DNA of 9,960 nt from contig JAVBOF010000105.1 in NCBI GenBank assembly GCA_031550915.1, positions 1-9,960 of the forward strand. The letters run 5' to 3'. Of the stretch, positions 1 to 6,444 are shown in pieces. The notes below the pieces were generated by a model. The model was given only the letters and a program-made list of their open reading frames with translations. It was not told the DNA's origin and did no database searches. This DNA is from JAVBOF01 sp031550915. Its GTDB lineage: Bacteria > Bacillota > Clostridia > Christensenellales > MGBC116941. The stretch's first letter is position 1. Every line of letters starts with the position of its first letter. The position numbers and the translations under genes are program-made.

Positions 1-10
1 ATGTATGGGA

Positions 11-16
11 TATAAT
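11..16 (+). promoter_or_regulatory. Possible -10 box upstream of dapF
   Basis: A perfect TATAAT lies about 70 bases before the dapF start. Its -35 partner would fall before position 1, so the promoter cannot be confirmed from this window. No other gene or structure is visible in positions 1-84, apart from the dapF ribosome-binding site. Confidence 0.35.
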
Positions 17-84
17 TATTCGTAGTCGCTGATAAACTGCATTTTCGAAATTTTAAACGGGTCAATGTCACAGGGAGAATAAGG

Positions 85-924
85 ATGCCTACACTAAAAT
101 TTGCTAAACTTCATGGCCTGGGCAACGATTTTATTTTGATAAATGGTAAGGATATCGGAGAAATAGATCCTTCCGCATTATCAAAAAAGCTATGCAATAG
201 GTATCAAGGCATTGGCGCGGACGGCCTTCTGCTGGTGGCTGAATCCGAGATTGCCGATATTCGCATGATAAGTTATAACAGTGACGGAAGCCTCGCGGAA
301 TTGTGCGGAAACGGAATCCGCTGCTTTTCTAAATATATCTACGAAAGAGGAATTTTAGATTCCATCTGTCCAGAAATAGAAACCGATGCGGGCGTTTTAG
401 CGGTAAAGCTGAATGTTATCGGTGGCAAAGTGGATACCATAAAGGTAAATATGGGCGCACCTTCGTTCGAAAGAAAAGATATCCCGATGCTTGGCGAAGG
501 AAGTCCCGTCATAAACGAATTGCTGCATGTGGGCGGTAAAAGCTATTCCATTGCATCCATGCTGATCGGCGTACCGCACACTATGATATTTGTGCAAGAC
601 ATAGATATCGATGAGCTTTTGCGTATGGGTCCCAAGATCGAAAGGCATCCCGATTATCCCGATAGGACCAATGTCAACTTTGTTAAGTACGTCGGTAAGG
701 ATAGGATAATGGTCCGTACATGGCAGCGCGGCGCCGGCCACACTTTGGCTTGCGGCACCGGCTCATGCGCTTCGGCGGTAGCTTGCAGTATGCGCGGCAT
801 GACAAGCAGAAGCGTCGATGTCGAACTCGCTCTGGGTGAACTGCATATAGACTGGGCGGCAAACGGCGACGTGTTTATGACAGGGCCTGCAGAATTGGTT
901 TTTGAAGCCGAGATAGGGCTCTAG
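85..924 (+). CDS. dapF: Diaminopimelate epimerase DapF, with divergent substrate-pocket residues
   Basis: DapF is a cytoplasmic, cofactor-independent epimerase that converts LL- to meso-diaminopimelate for lysine and peptidoglycan synthesis. The 279-residue length is normal. The two-cysteine active site is present: Cys74 in the ELCGNG motif and Cys223 in LACGTG. Asn65 (YNSDGS), Asn196/Asn198 (TNVNF) and Arg215 match substrate-binding positions known in the family. Three usually conserved positions differ. The GNPH motif reads GVPH (Val163), the ERG motif reads QRG (Gln214), and GET before the second cysteine reads GHT (His219). The ATG follows an AGGGAG Shine-Dalgarno at 72-77 with 7-base spacing. 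The gene is 39 bases upstream of cca and probably co-transcribed with it. The family assignment is firm. The exact substrate is slightly less certain, because related proteins racemise other amino acids. Confidence 0.93.
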   Translation: MPTLKFAKLHGLGNDFILINGKDIGEIDPSALSKKLCNRYQGIGADGLLLVAESEIADIRMISYNSDGSLAELCGNGIRCFSKYIYERGILDSICPEIETDAGVLAVKLNVIGGKVDTIKVNMGAPSFERKDIPMLGEGSPVINELLHVGGKSYSIASMLIGVPHTMIFVQDIDIDELLRMGPKIERHPDYPDRTNVNFVKYVGKDRIMVRTWQRGAGHTLACGTGSCASAVACSMRGMTSRSVDVELALGELHIDWAANGDVFMTGPAELVFEAEIGL

Positions 925-963
925 ATCCGGCCCATAAAATACTCAATAATCGGAAGTGCAATT

Positions 964-2376
964 TTGGAAATTTTGACGGGTGAAAAACTGCAAAGGCTGA
1001 ACGATCAGCTTACTCAAAGAGGTATCCGCGCGTATATCGTCGGCGGTTATGTACGCAATATGTTATTACACCTGCCTTTCAGCGATATCGATATTTGCGG
1101 CCCATATAAGCCGGATGAGGTGCTTTCCGCTTTGGATGGGGCCACAGGTATTAAAGCGGTGCCAATGGATACATCACTTGGCACTCTGCGTATACAGCTC
1201 GAAAACTATGATGATGTTTTCGAATATACTACCTTCCGGCGCGACAGATACTCCGAAGGCGGCAGCCACAGGCCGGACAAGGTCGAATTCACTTCCGATA
1301 TCAAACTGGATGCTTTTCGCAGGGATTTCTCAGTAAACGCTTTATACTGCCCTCTCGGAGGCGGCGAAATAATCGATCCAACCGGCGGTCTAAAGGATCT
1401 GGATCTCGGCGTCATACGTACAACTAGTGAATATCCCGAAACTATACTGAAGGACGATGGCTTGCGCATTTTACGCATGATCAGATTTGCATGCGAATTG
1501 GGTATGTTTATTGACCCCGGTACCTACCGTTGCGCCAGAGCCAATTCTTCTCTTTTGAAGGATATATCACTGGAAAGGGTACGTGACGAATTAAATAAAA
1601 TACTGCTTTCGGATATAAGATACGGTCTTGAAAAGACCATAAATTCTCCCCTCAGGGGATTGAGGATGATACTGAATTGCGGGCTTTTTGAATATATCAT
1701 TCCCGACCTGTTAGAGGGTAAAGGACTTGAGCAGGCAAAGCAATACCATGCCTACGATGTTTTGAACCATTCACTACATACTTGTTCATTCACACCTCCG
1801 ATCCTGTTTATGAGGCTTGCCGGGCTGCTGCATGATATCGGTAAACCCAGGGCGTATAACGCAACAGGTAAGATGTATATGCATGAGTTGATCGCGCTGG
1901 ATATGATCAGCAAAGCGTTGGGAAACGAAGGCTTGCGCTATCCAAACGAACTGATAGGCAAAGTTTTGCTACTGGTTAAAAACCATATGTACGATCTGGA
2001 CGGAAAAACCAAAATAAGCAAGCTCAGAATCAAGTTCGCAGATATGGGTATCGATATGGCGAAAGGCCTTGCAGACCTCAGAAGGGCGGATGTACTGGGT
2101 TCGGGGCGCCGCGTTGGCACCGTTGCTACGGAGATCAAATGGCGCGAAATCATACAAAACATGGCGGACGAAGGTGTACCGGAATCCATCGACGATCTGG
2201 CTATTGACGGCAATGATATAATAAATATCACAGGCTTTGGTCCGGGTGAAATAATCGGAGAGTTGAAAAGGGCGCTTTGGAAGAAAGTGGTTACAGACCC
2301 CAGAAAGAACAACCGGACGGACTTGCTCAAGTTTGTTATACAGTATGCTAAGGAAAGGTACGGCAAATATTGTTAA
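964..2376 (+). CDS. cca: CCA tRNA nucleotidyltransferase / poly(A) polymerase family protein with HD domain
   Basis: This enzyme adds or repairs the 3' CCA end of tRNAs in the cytoplasm. The class II nucleotidyltransferase head occupies about residues 15-150. It has the GGYVR nucleotide-binding turn (27-31), the two metal-binding aspartates of DIDIC (Asp41, Asp43) and the RRDFSVNAL motif (119-127). The DDGLRILRMIRFA motif (164-176), which selects the incoming base, and the ERVRDEL helix follow. An HD domain begins near residue 270, with LLHDIGKP at 288-295; in the family it can carry phosphatase or phosphodiesterase activity. The residue after GGYVR is Asn rather than the commoner Asp. The start is TTG, chosen because a GGAAGTG Shine-Dalgarno (952-958) lies 5 bases upstream; a second in-frame TTG at 973 is possible. 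Length 470 residues. Whether it adds full CCA or only CC or A cannot be settled by eye. Its stop overlaps the next gene's start. Confidence 0.9.
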   Translation: MEILTGEKLQRLNDQLTQRGIRAYIVGGYVRNMLLHLPFSDIDICGPYKPDEVLSALDGATGIKAVPMDTSLGTLRIQLENYDDVFEYTTFRRDRYSEGGSHRPDKVEFTSDIKLDAFRRDFSVNALYCPLGGGEIIDPTGGLKDLDLGVIRTTSEYPETILKDDGLRILRMIRFACELGMFIDPGTYRCARANSSLLKDISLERVRDELNKILLSDIRYGLEKTINSPLRGLRMILNCGLFEYIIPDLLEGKGLEQAKQYHAYDVLNHSLHTCSFTPPILFMRLAGLLHDIGKPRAYNATGKMYMHELIALDMISKALGNEGLRYPNELIGKVLLLVKNHMYDLDGKTKISKLRIKFADMGIDMAKGLADLRRADVLGSGRRVGTVATEIKWREIIQNMADEGVPESIDDLAIDGNDIINITGFGPGEIIGELKRALWKKVVTDPRKNNRTDLLKFVIQYAKERYGKYC

Positions 2377-4766
2377 GTTGGCTGCAGCAGTTTTTTTTAT
2401 ACATTGAACACCTTTCTCCTGTTTTAATCATAATAGTCCTCTTCATATCAGCTTGGCTGCAACAATTTGTCCCCCCATACCCCGGAGATACCATGTTACT
2501 AATCGGTGGTTATTTTTGGGGTCTTGGAATCGTAGATTTCTATGCGGTTTTTTTCAGCTATTTCCTTGGCACCGTAACCTCCAGTTTCATGCTATTTATG
2601 ATTGGGGAATGGAAGGGGCAAAAACTATTAGATACAGGGTTTGTGCAGAGGTTTTTTCCGCACGATCAGCAGGAAAAAGCAAAAAATAGTATGAAAAAGA
2701 TGGGGATATTTACTTTAGTGCTGTGCAAATTCATACCGGGTATCAACTCGATAACCATCATCCTTACCGGCATAATGAAATACAACAAAACACGTGGTAT
2801 GATACTTATTACGATCGCAGCGATCATACACGATCCGGTCTTTTTCTTTGTTGGACGAACCCTGGGCAGCAATTGGGGCGCAATAGAGAATTTTTTACGG
2901 ACGTTCAATATTGGTGCTGTAATAGTAGTCTCTATATTGATATGCTTTTATATAGCATATAAATTGATATCCAAACAAATCAAAACCAAAAGGGAAAGGT
3001 CTAAAACATTAAGTCCAAATGGCAAATCGGAAGGAGTTTTAACTATGGATTACCGCTCGGAGTACAAGGTATGGACGGATAGTATCAAAGATGCCGGAGT
3101 TTTAGCTGAACTTTCGGATATCAAAGACAATGACGATGAGCTCGAAGACAGGTTTTATAAATATCTTGATTTTGGAACCGCAGGCATGCGCGGAATAATC
3201 GGCGCGGGTAATAACCGTATGAATATATATATGGTGCGCAGGGCGACGCAGGGGCTTGCTGAGCATTTATCTTCCGGTAAAGCGCATCAAGCAGGCGTCG
3301 TTATCGCCTACGACTCCAGAAACTTCAGCGAGGCTTTTGCCCAGGAAGCCGCATGTGTATTAGCGGCAAACGGGATAAAGACATATCTCTACGAGAGCCT
3401 TCGCAGCGTGCCGCAGCTTTCGTTTACGGTACGGAAACTTGGTTGTGCTGCCGGCGTCGTCATAACCGCTAGCCACAATCCGAAACAATATAACGGCTAC
3501 AAAGTATATGGCGCGGACGGAGGACAATTGCCGCCCGATGCGTCCGAAGAGCTGACAAAGACGATAAACGGCGTGGATGCTTTCAACGGTATAAAGCGCA
3601 TGACCATAGAAGAAGCTTTGGCCGGCGGAATTTTGAAGATAATTGGCAAGGAATTGGATGAAGAGTATTTCAAACAGGTGCTCGGCCTGTGCAAAAATCC
3701 GGAATTGATAAAGAATATCGGCGACAGTTTCAAGATCGTATATACTCCACTGCACGGGACCGGAAACATACCGGTGCGCAGGGTGTTAGGTGATATAGGC
3801 TTAAAAAATGTCTATATTGTTGCCGAGCAGGAAAGCCCAAACGGTGATTTCCCAACGGTCAAGGCTCCAAACCCGGAAGAACGTGATGTATATGATCTGG
3901 CGATAAAACTGGCCGATGAAAAGGGGGCCGACGTTATTATCGCGACAGATCCCGACTGTGACAGGCTAGGAGTAGCGGTAAGGGGGCCAGATGGCAGCTT
4001 CGAAGTTTTGACGGGCAACCAGATCGCCTGCCTCATGCTCCAATACGTTTTAGAGCAAACGCAGGTTAAACCGGGGGATTTTGCCGTAAAGTCCATAGTA
4101 TCTACGGATATGGCTGACATCATATGTAAAGGCTACGGCGCGGAAATGGTTTCGGTGCTGACAGGTTTTAGATTCATTGCCGAAGCCATACAAAACCACA
4201 TTGAAGCCGTTGAAGCAGGAAAGGCCAAAGGAAGCTTTCTTTTTGGCTTTGAAGAAAGCTACGGCTATTTGATGGGCGATTTCGTGAGGGATAAGGATGC
4301 GTGCATCGCATCCATGTTATTGGCGGAAACGGCCGCATGGCACGCTTCACGCGGAAAAACCCTGTATGAGGGTTTGCGGGAGCTATATGAAAGATTCGGC
4401 TGGTTCAAAGAGAGCGTCAGGAGCTATACCTTCGCTGGCATCGATGGATTGAAGCGTATCGACAGGATTATGGATACCCTGCGCAACGTCCCACAAAATG
4501 AATTTGCCGGACTAAAAGTGATTGCCGTCAGGGATTATTCCAGTGGAAAGCGCGTTGCCGGCGGCGCTATCGAAAACCTCACGCTTCCCAACTCCAACGT
4601 ATTGTATTTCGAACTGGAAGGTAATGCCAGGGTTATTGTGCGGCCTTCAGGCACAGAGCCCAAGCTGAAGTCCTACATTACGGTTTGCGCCGGTACCGAA
4701 AGTGAATCGGAAGCTTTACTGGATAATTTGAGTGCTGAATTTCATACAATCATCCAGGATATTTGA
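2370..4766 (+). CDS. Fusion: DedA/SNARE-associated membrane domain + phosphoglucomutase (alpha-D-phosphohexomutase)
   Basis: One uninterrupted frame encodes two normally separate proteins. Residues 1-205 are a DedA-type membrane domain: hydrophobic stretches near 15-35, 42-78, 113-135, 143-162 and 181-200, a PPYPGDTMLL motif, KFIPGINS in place of the usual arginine-bearing RFxPGxR, and a basic tail (KQIKTKRER) that would face the cytoplasm. Residues 226-798 (573 residues) are a full-length phosphohexomutase interconverting hexose 1- and 6-phosphates. It has DFGTAGMRG near 267-275, phosphoserine Ser368 in TASHNP, magnesium aspartates 527, 529 and 531 in DPDCDR, the sugar loop FEESYGY near 627-633, and the phosphate loop RPSGTEPK at 758-765. 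The start is TTG, overlapping the cca stop by 7 bases, with AAGGAAAGG at 2350-2358 as likely Shine-Dalgarno. Met226 has its own strong ribosome site, so a separate soluble mutase is also likely. Domain calls are firm; the physical fusion is an inference from the open frame. Confidence 0.85.
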   Translation: MLSWLQQFFLYIEHLSPVLIIIVLFISAWLQQFVPPYPGDTMLLIGGYFWGLGIVDFYAVFFSYFLGTVTSSFMLFMIGEWKGQKLLDTGFVQRFFPHDQQEKAKNSMKKMGIFTLVLCKFIPGINSITIILTGIMKYNKTRGMILITIAAIIHDPVFFFVGRTLGSNWGAIENFLRTFNIGAVIVVSILICFYIAYKLISKQIKTKRERSKTLSPNGKSEGVLTMDYRSEYKVWTDSIKDAGVLAELSDIKDNDDELEDRFYKYLDFGTAGMRGIIGAGNNRMNIYMVRRATQGLAEHLSSGKAHQAGVVIAYDSRNFSEAFAQEAACVLAANGIKTYLYESLRSVPQLSFTVRKLGCAAGVVITASHNPKQYNGYKVYGADGGQLPPDASEELTKTINGVDAFNGIKRMTIEEALAGGILKIIGKELDEEYFKQVLGLCKNPELIKNIGDSFKIVYTPLHGTGNIPVRRVLGDIGLKNVYIVAEQESPNGDFPTVKAPNPEERDVYDLAIKLADEKGADVIIATDPDCDRLGVAVRGPDGSFEVLTGNQIACLMLQYVLEQTQVKPGDFAVKSIVSTDMADIICKGYGAEMVSVLTGFRFIAEAIQNHIEAVEAGKAKGSFLFGFEESYGYLMGDFVRDKDACIASMLLAETAAWHASRGKTLYEGLRELYERFGWFKESVRSYTFAGIDGLKRIDRIMDTLRNVPQNEFAGLKVIAVRDYSSGKRVAGGAIENLTLPNSNVLYFELEGNARVIVRPSGTEPKLKSYITVCAGTESESEALLDNLSAEFHTIIQDI
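3029..3047 (+). promoter_or_regulatory. Internal ribosome-binding site and ATG at the DedA/mutase junction
   Basis: GGAAGGAG (3029-3036), 8 bases before an in-frame ATG (3045-3047), is a near-ideal Shine-Dalgarno and start. It sits exactly where a stand-alone phosphoglucomutase would begin (MDYRSEY). It is stronger than the site before the TTG start of the whole frame. The likely result is translation of a 573-residue soluble mutase, with or without the full fusion. No stop codon separates the two domains in this frame, but both other frames close just upstream, with TAA at 3002-3004 and at 3010-3012. Confidence 0.75.
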
Positions 4767-4820
4767 TTGAACTTTAATACTTGCTAAGTTGTTATAGCGG
4801 CATATACAGTTTTGCCAGTA

Positions 4821-5348
4821 TTATGTAAAAACAAGATGGCAGATAAAAACGGATGCCATTAGTCCGGAAATCTCCGCTATAAGCGCTGCCACAATAGTAT
4901 GGCGTACATTCTTTATACCTACTGAGCCGAAATAAAGCGCTACCGTATAGAATATTGTTTCGGTCGAACCCATCATAGTGCTTGCCAGCCTGCCAACAAA
5001 CGAGTCAGGCCCGTATCTTTGCAGCGTTTCCGCCAAAAGCGCCATAGACGCGCCTCCGGAAAACGGACGAAGCAATGCCAGCGGTACTATTTCAGCAGGT
5101 ACTCCAACGCTATTGAACACGGGCTGAAGTATGCCGATTATCAGATCGAGTCCGCCGGAAGCACGGAAAACGCTTATCGCAATAAGCATTGTGGCAATAT
5201 ATGGCATGACCTTTATTGCAGTAGTAAGCCCCTTCTTTGCGCCTTCAATAAATGCTTCATAAACATTCACTTTTTTGATAAGCCCATATACTATAACAAA
5301 GACCATTAGTAGCGGCAGTATCAATGCAAATATTTCTGTGATCTGCAT
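4821..5348 (-). CDS. spmB: Spore maturation protein SpmB
   Basis: SpmB is an integral membrane protein that acts with SpmA in dehydrating the spore core and building spore heat resistance. It belongs to the nucleoside-recognition (Gate) domain family, and its transported substrate is not established. The sequence is strongly hydrophobic and carries the family motifs RPFSGG (94-99), YGPDSFVGRLAST (112-124), MGSTETIFY (126-134) and YFGSVGIKN (139-147). I place the start at the ATG at 5346-5348, giving 175 residues. An AAAGGTGG Shine-Dalgarno (5355-5362) lies 6 bases upstream of it. A TTG two codons earlier would touch that site directly and is unlikely. The start follows the spmA stop by 2 bases, so translation is probably coupled. 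It converges on the DedA-mutase gene 54 bases away, and I see no clear terminator between them. Confidence 0.93.
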   Translation of the reverse strand: MQITEIFALILPLLMVFVIVYGLIKKVNVYEAFIEGAKKGLTTAIKVMPYIATMLIAISVFRASGGLDLIIGILQPVFNSVGVPAEIVPLALLRPFSGGASMALLAETLQRYGPDSFVGRLASTMMGSTETIFYTVALYFGSVGIKNVRHTIVAALIAEISGLMASVFICHLVFT

Positions 5349-5350
5349 TT

Positions 5351-5929
5351 TCAACCACCTTTCCGTTCAAGAAGTTTGGCAGCAATGATCCCGACAGCTG
5401 TAGATACGCATGTCGCAAACAATGCCGTACCCACGATTTCCGCAGGTGCGGCTGAACCCGTTGCCGCACGTATCGAAATTATCGTCGTTGGGATGAGTTG
5501 TATAGATGATGCGTTTATGACCAATAGAAGGCACATTGCGTTGGTTGCCCTGCTTTTATCCCTGTTGTTCAGCTGCATATTTTCCATGGCCTGCAATCCG
5601 ACCGGCGTTGCGGCATTACCCATGCCAAGCATGTTGCAGGCAAGATTCATCGAGACGAGACTTATCGATTTATCATCGCCTGCCAGCTCCGGAAAAAGCC
5701 TTGCTATAAGCTTTTTCATTCTCTTTGCCATAGCTTTTGTAAGCCCGGCTTTTTCAGCGATTTCGAGTATACCAAGCCATAGGGCATACGCGCCGATCAA
5801 TGCAATACATAGCGTGACTGCATTCGATCCGCCTTCTATAGCCGCCTGCACTATAGACTCGCCTTTCCCTGTAAAAACTGCCAGGAGCAATCCTCCTGCC
5901 AACAAAAATGCCCACAGATATTTCAACAT
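5351..5929 (-). CDS. spmA: Spore maturation protein SpmA
   Basis: SpmA is the partner of SpmB in the membrane of the developing spore and has the same Gate-domain fold. The family hallmark NMLGMGNAATPVGLQAM is present at about residues 99-115, followed by a hydrophobic segment ending with KLLERKGG. The open frame extends 15 codons further upstream, to 5974. I chose the ATG at 5927-5929, giving MLKYLWAFLL and 192 residues, because family members begin this way and a GGGGG stretch lies 8 bases upstream. The two earlier ATGs lack any visible Shine-Dalgarno. First gene of a two-gene operon with spmB, reading divergently from abrB. In Bacillus subtilis spmAB is expressed in the mother cell under sigma-E, and a weak match to such a promoter is seen upstream. 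Confidence 0.93.
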   Translation of the reverse strand: MLKYLWAFLLAGGLLLAVFTGKGESIVQAAIEGGSNAVTLCIALIGAYALWLGILEIAEKAGLTKAMAKRMKKLIARLFPELAGDDKSISLVSMNLACNMLGMGNAATPVGLQAMENMQLNNRDKSRATNAMCLLLVINASSIQLIPTTIISIRAATGSAAPAEIVGTALFATCVSTAVGIIAAKLLERKGG

Positions 5930-5985
5930 CCGATATACCCCCATACTAGGTATATGTATGCAAAAGCGGCGCATAGAACAATGTA

Positions 5986-6013
5986 ATATTATGCAATTGA
6001 ACTACATATATTT
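5986..6013 (-). promoter_or_regulatory. Tentative sigma-E-like promoter for spmA
   Basis: On the minus strand an AAATATA element (6013-6007) lies 13 bases before CATAATAT (5993-5986). This resembles the mother-cell sigma-E pattern (ATA-type -35, CATAnnnT-type -10, spacing near 14), but two core -10 bases differ. The -10 is about 57 bases before the spmA start. CATAAT could also be read as a sigma-A -10 with a poor -35. The call rests partly on the known sigma-E control of spmAB in Bacillus. Confidence 0.3.
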
Positions 6014-6082
6014 CCCCTGCTGATAAAGATATGCTTATTTATTAATAATTATGATGTAATGGGATTTTTTATTATTTAATAC

Positions 6083-6112
6083 TTGACGTACAAGCCTATT
6101 GTAGATTATAAT
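6083..6112 (+). promoter_or_regulatory. Sigma-A promoter of abrB
   Basis: TTGACG (6083-6088) and a perfect TATAAT (6107-6112) are separated by 18 bases. Transcription would begin near 6119, leaving a leader of about 38 bases that contains the GAAGGAG ribosome site. The flanking region from 6036 to 6082 is very AT-rich. That is the kind of DNA AbrB proteins bind, so self-repression is plausible but not shown by the sequence. Confidence 0.75.
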
Positions 6113-6156
6113 ATCACGTGTTGCGGTAGTTAAATCAGCATTGAAGGAGACAAAAA

Positions 6157-6402
6157 ATGAAATCAACAGGTATCGTAAGAAAGGTAGATGAGTTAGGTCG
6201 AGTTGTCATCCCAATTGAGCTTAGGAGAACCATGGGAATAGAGATCAAAGACCCCGTGGAAATTTATGTAGAAGGAGAACATATAATCCTAAAAAAATAC
6301 CAACCCGCTTGCATTTTCTGTGAAAATGTCAGTAACGTAAGCGTATACAAAGGGAAAAACATCTGCTCAGACTGCATGGTAGAACTTTCTAATGCAAAAT
6401 GA
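6157..6402 (+). CDS. abrB: AbrB-family transition-state regulator with four-cysteine C-terminal tail
   Basis: This is a small DNA-binding regulator. In Bacillota, AbrB proteins repress post-exponential and sporulation functions during growth. Residues 1-50 form the AbrB swapped-hairpin DNA-binding domain, with the signature GIVRKVDELGRVVIPIELRR at 5-24. The C-terminal part (residues 51-73) has two CxxC pairs, Cys52/Cys55 and Cys70/Cys73, spaced like a small zinc ribbon; such tails are common in clostridial AbrB and absent from B. subtilis AbrB. At 81 residues it is slightly shorter than Bacillus AbrB. The start is clear: GAAGGAG lies 7 bases before the ATG, behind a strong promoter. It is divergent from spmA and converges on rsmI, the arrangement seen at the Bacillus abrB locus. 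The regulated genes cannot be named from this window. Confidence 0.93.
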   Translation: MKSTGIVRKVDELGRVVIPIELRRTMGIEIKDPVEIYVEGEHIILKKYQPACIFCENVSNVSVYKGKNICSDCMVELSNAK

Positions 6403-6415
6403 GTTTGCATGAAAG
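6385..6415. other. Hairpin spanning the abrB stop codon
   Basis: ATGCAAA (6392-6398) and TTTGCAT (6404-6410) are perfect complements around a 5-base loop. CTTTC (6385-6389) and GAAAG (6411-6415) extend the stem after a 2-base bulge, for 12 pairs in all. The abrB TGA (6400-6402) is in the loop. No T-run follows on either strand, so it is not a standard intrinsic terminator. It could stabilise a 3' end, or could be chance in an AT-rich region. Confidence 0.4.
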
Positions 6416-6444
6416 CTCCACTTAAGACCTAAATACGACGCACA

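Noticed and set aside
5349..5354. TTG start of spmB overlapping the spmA stop
   Set aside because: The Shine-Dalgarno directly abuts it. The ATG two codons later has 6-base spacing and gives the usual SpmB N-terminus.
5930..5974. Fifteen-codon N-terminal extension of spmA (start at 5974)
   Set aside because: No ribosome site precedes it. The family starts at MLKYLW, and the putative promoter and AT-rich leader would leave almost no 5' untranslated region.
5376..6023. 215-codon open frame on the plus strand opposite spmA
   Set aside because: It is the antisense shadow of a clearly conserved spmA gene, has no Shine-Dalgarno or recognisable domain, and its composition follows the complement of spmA codons.
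6082..6094. CTTG-N5-CAAG inverted repeat over the abrB -35 box
   Set aside because: Arms are only 4 bases and the centre is not symmetrical. This is expected by chance, so I did not list it as an operator.
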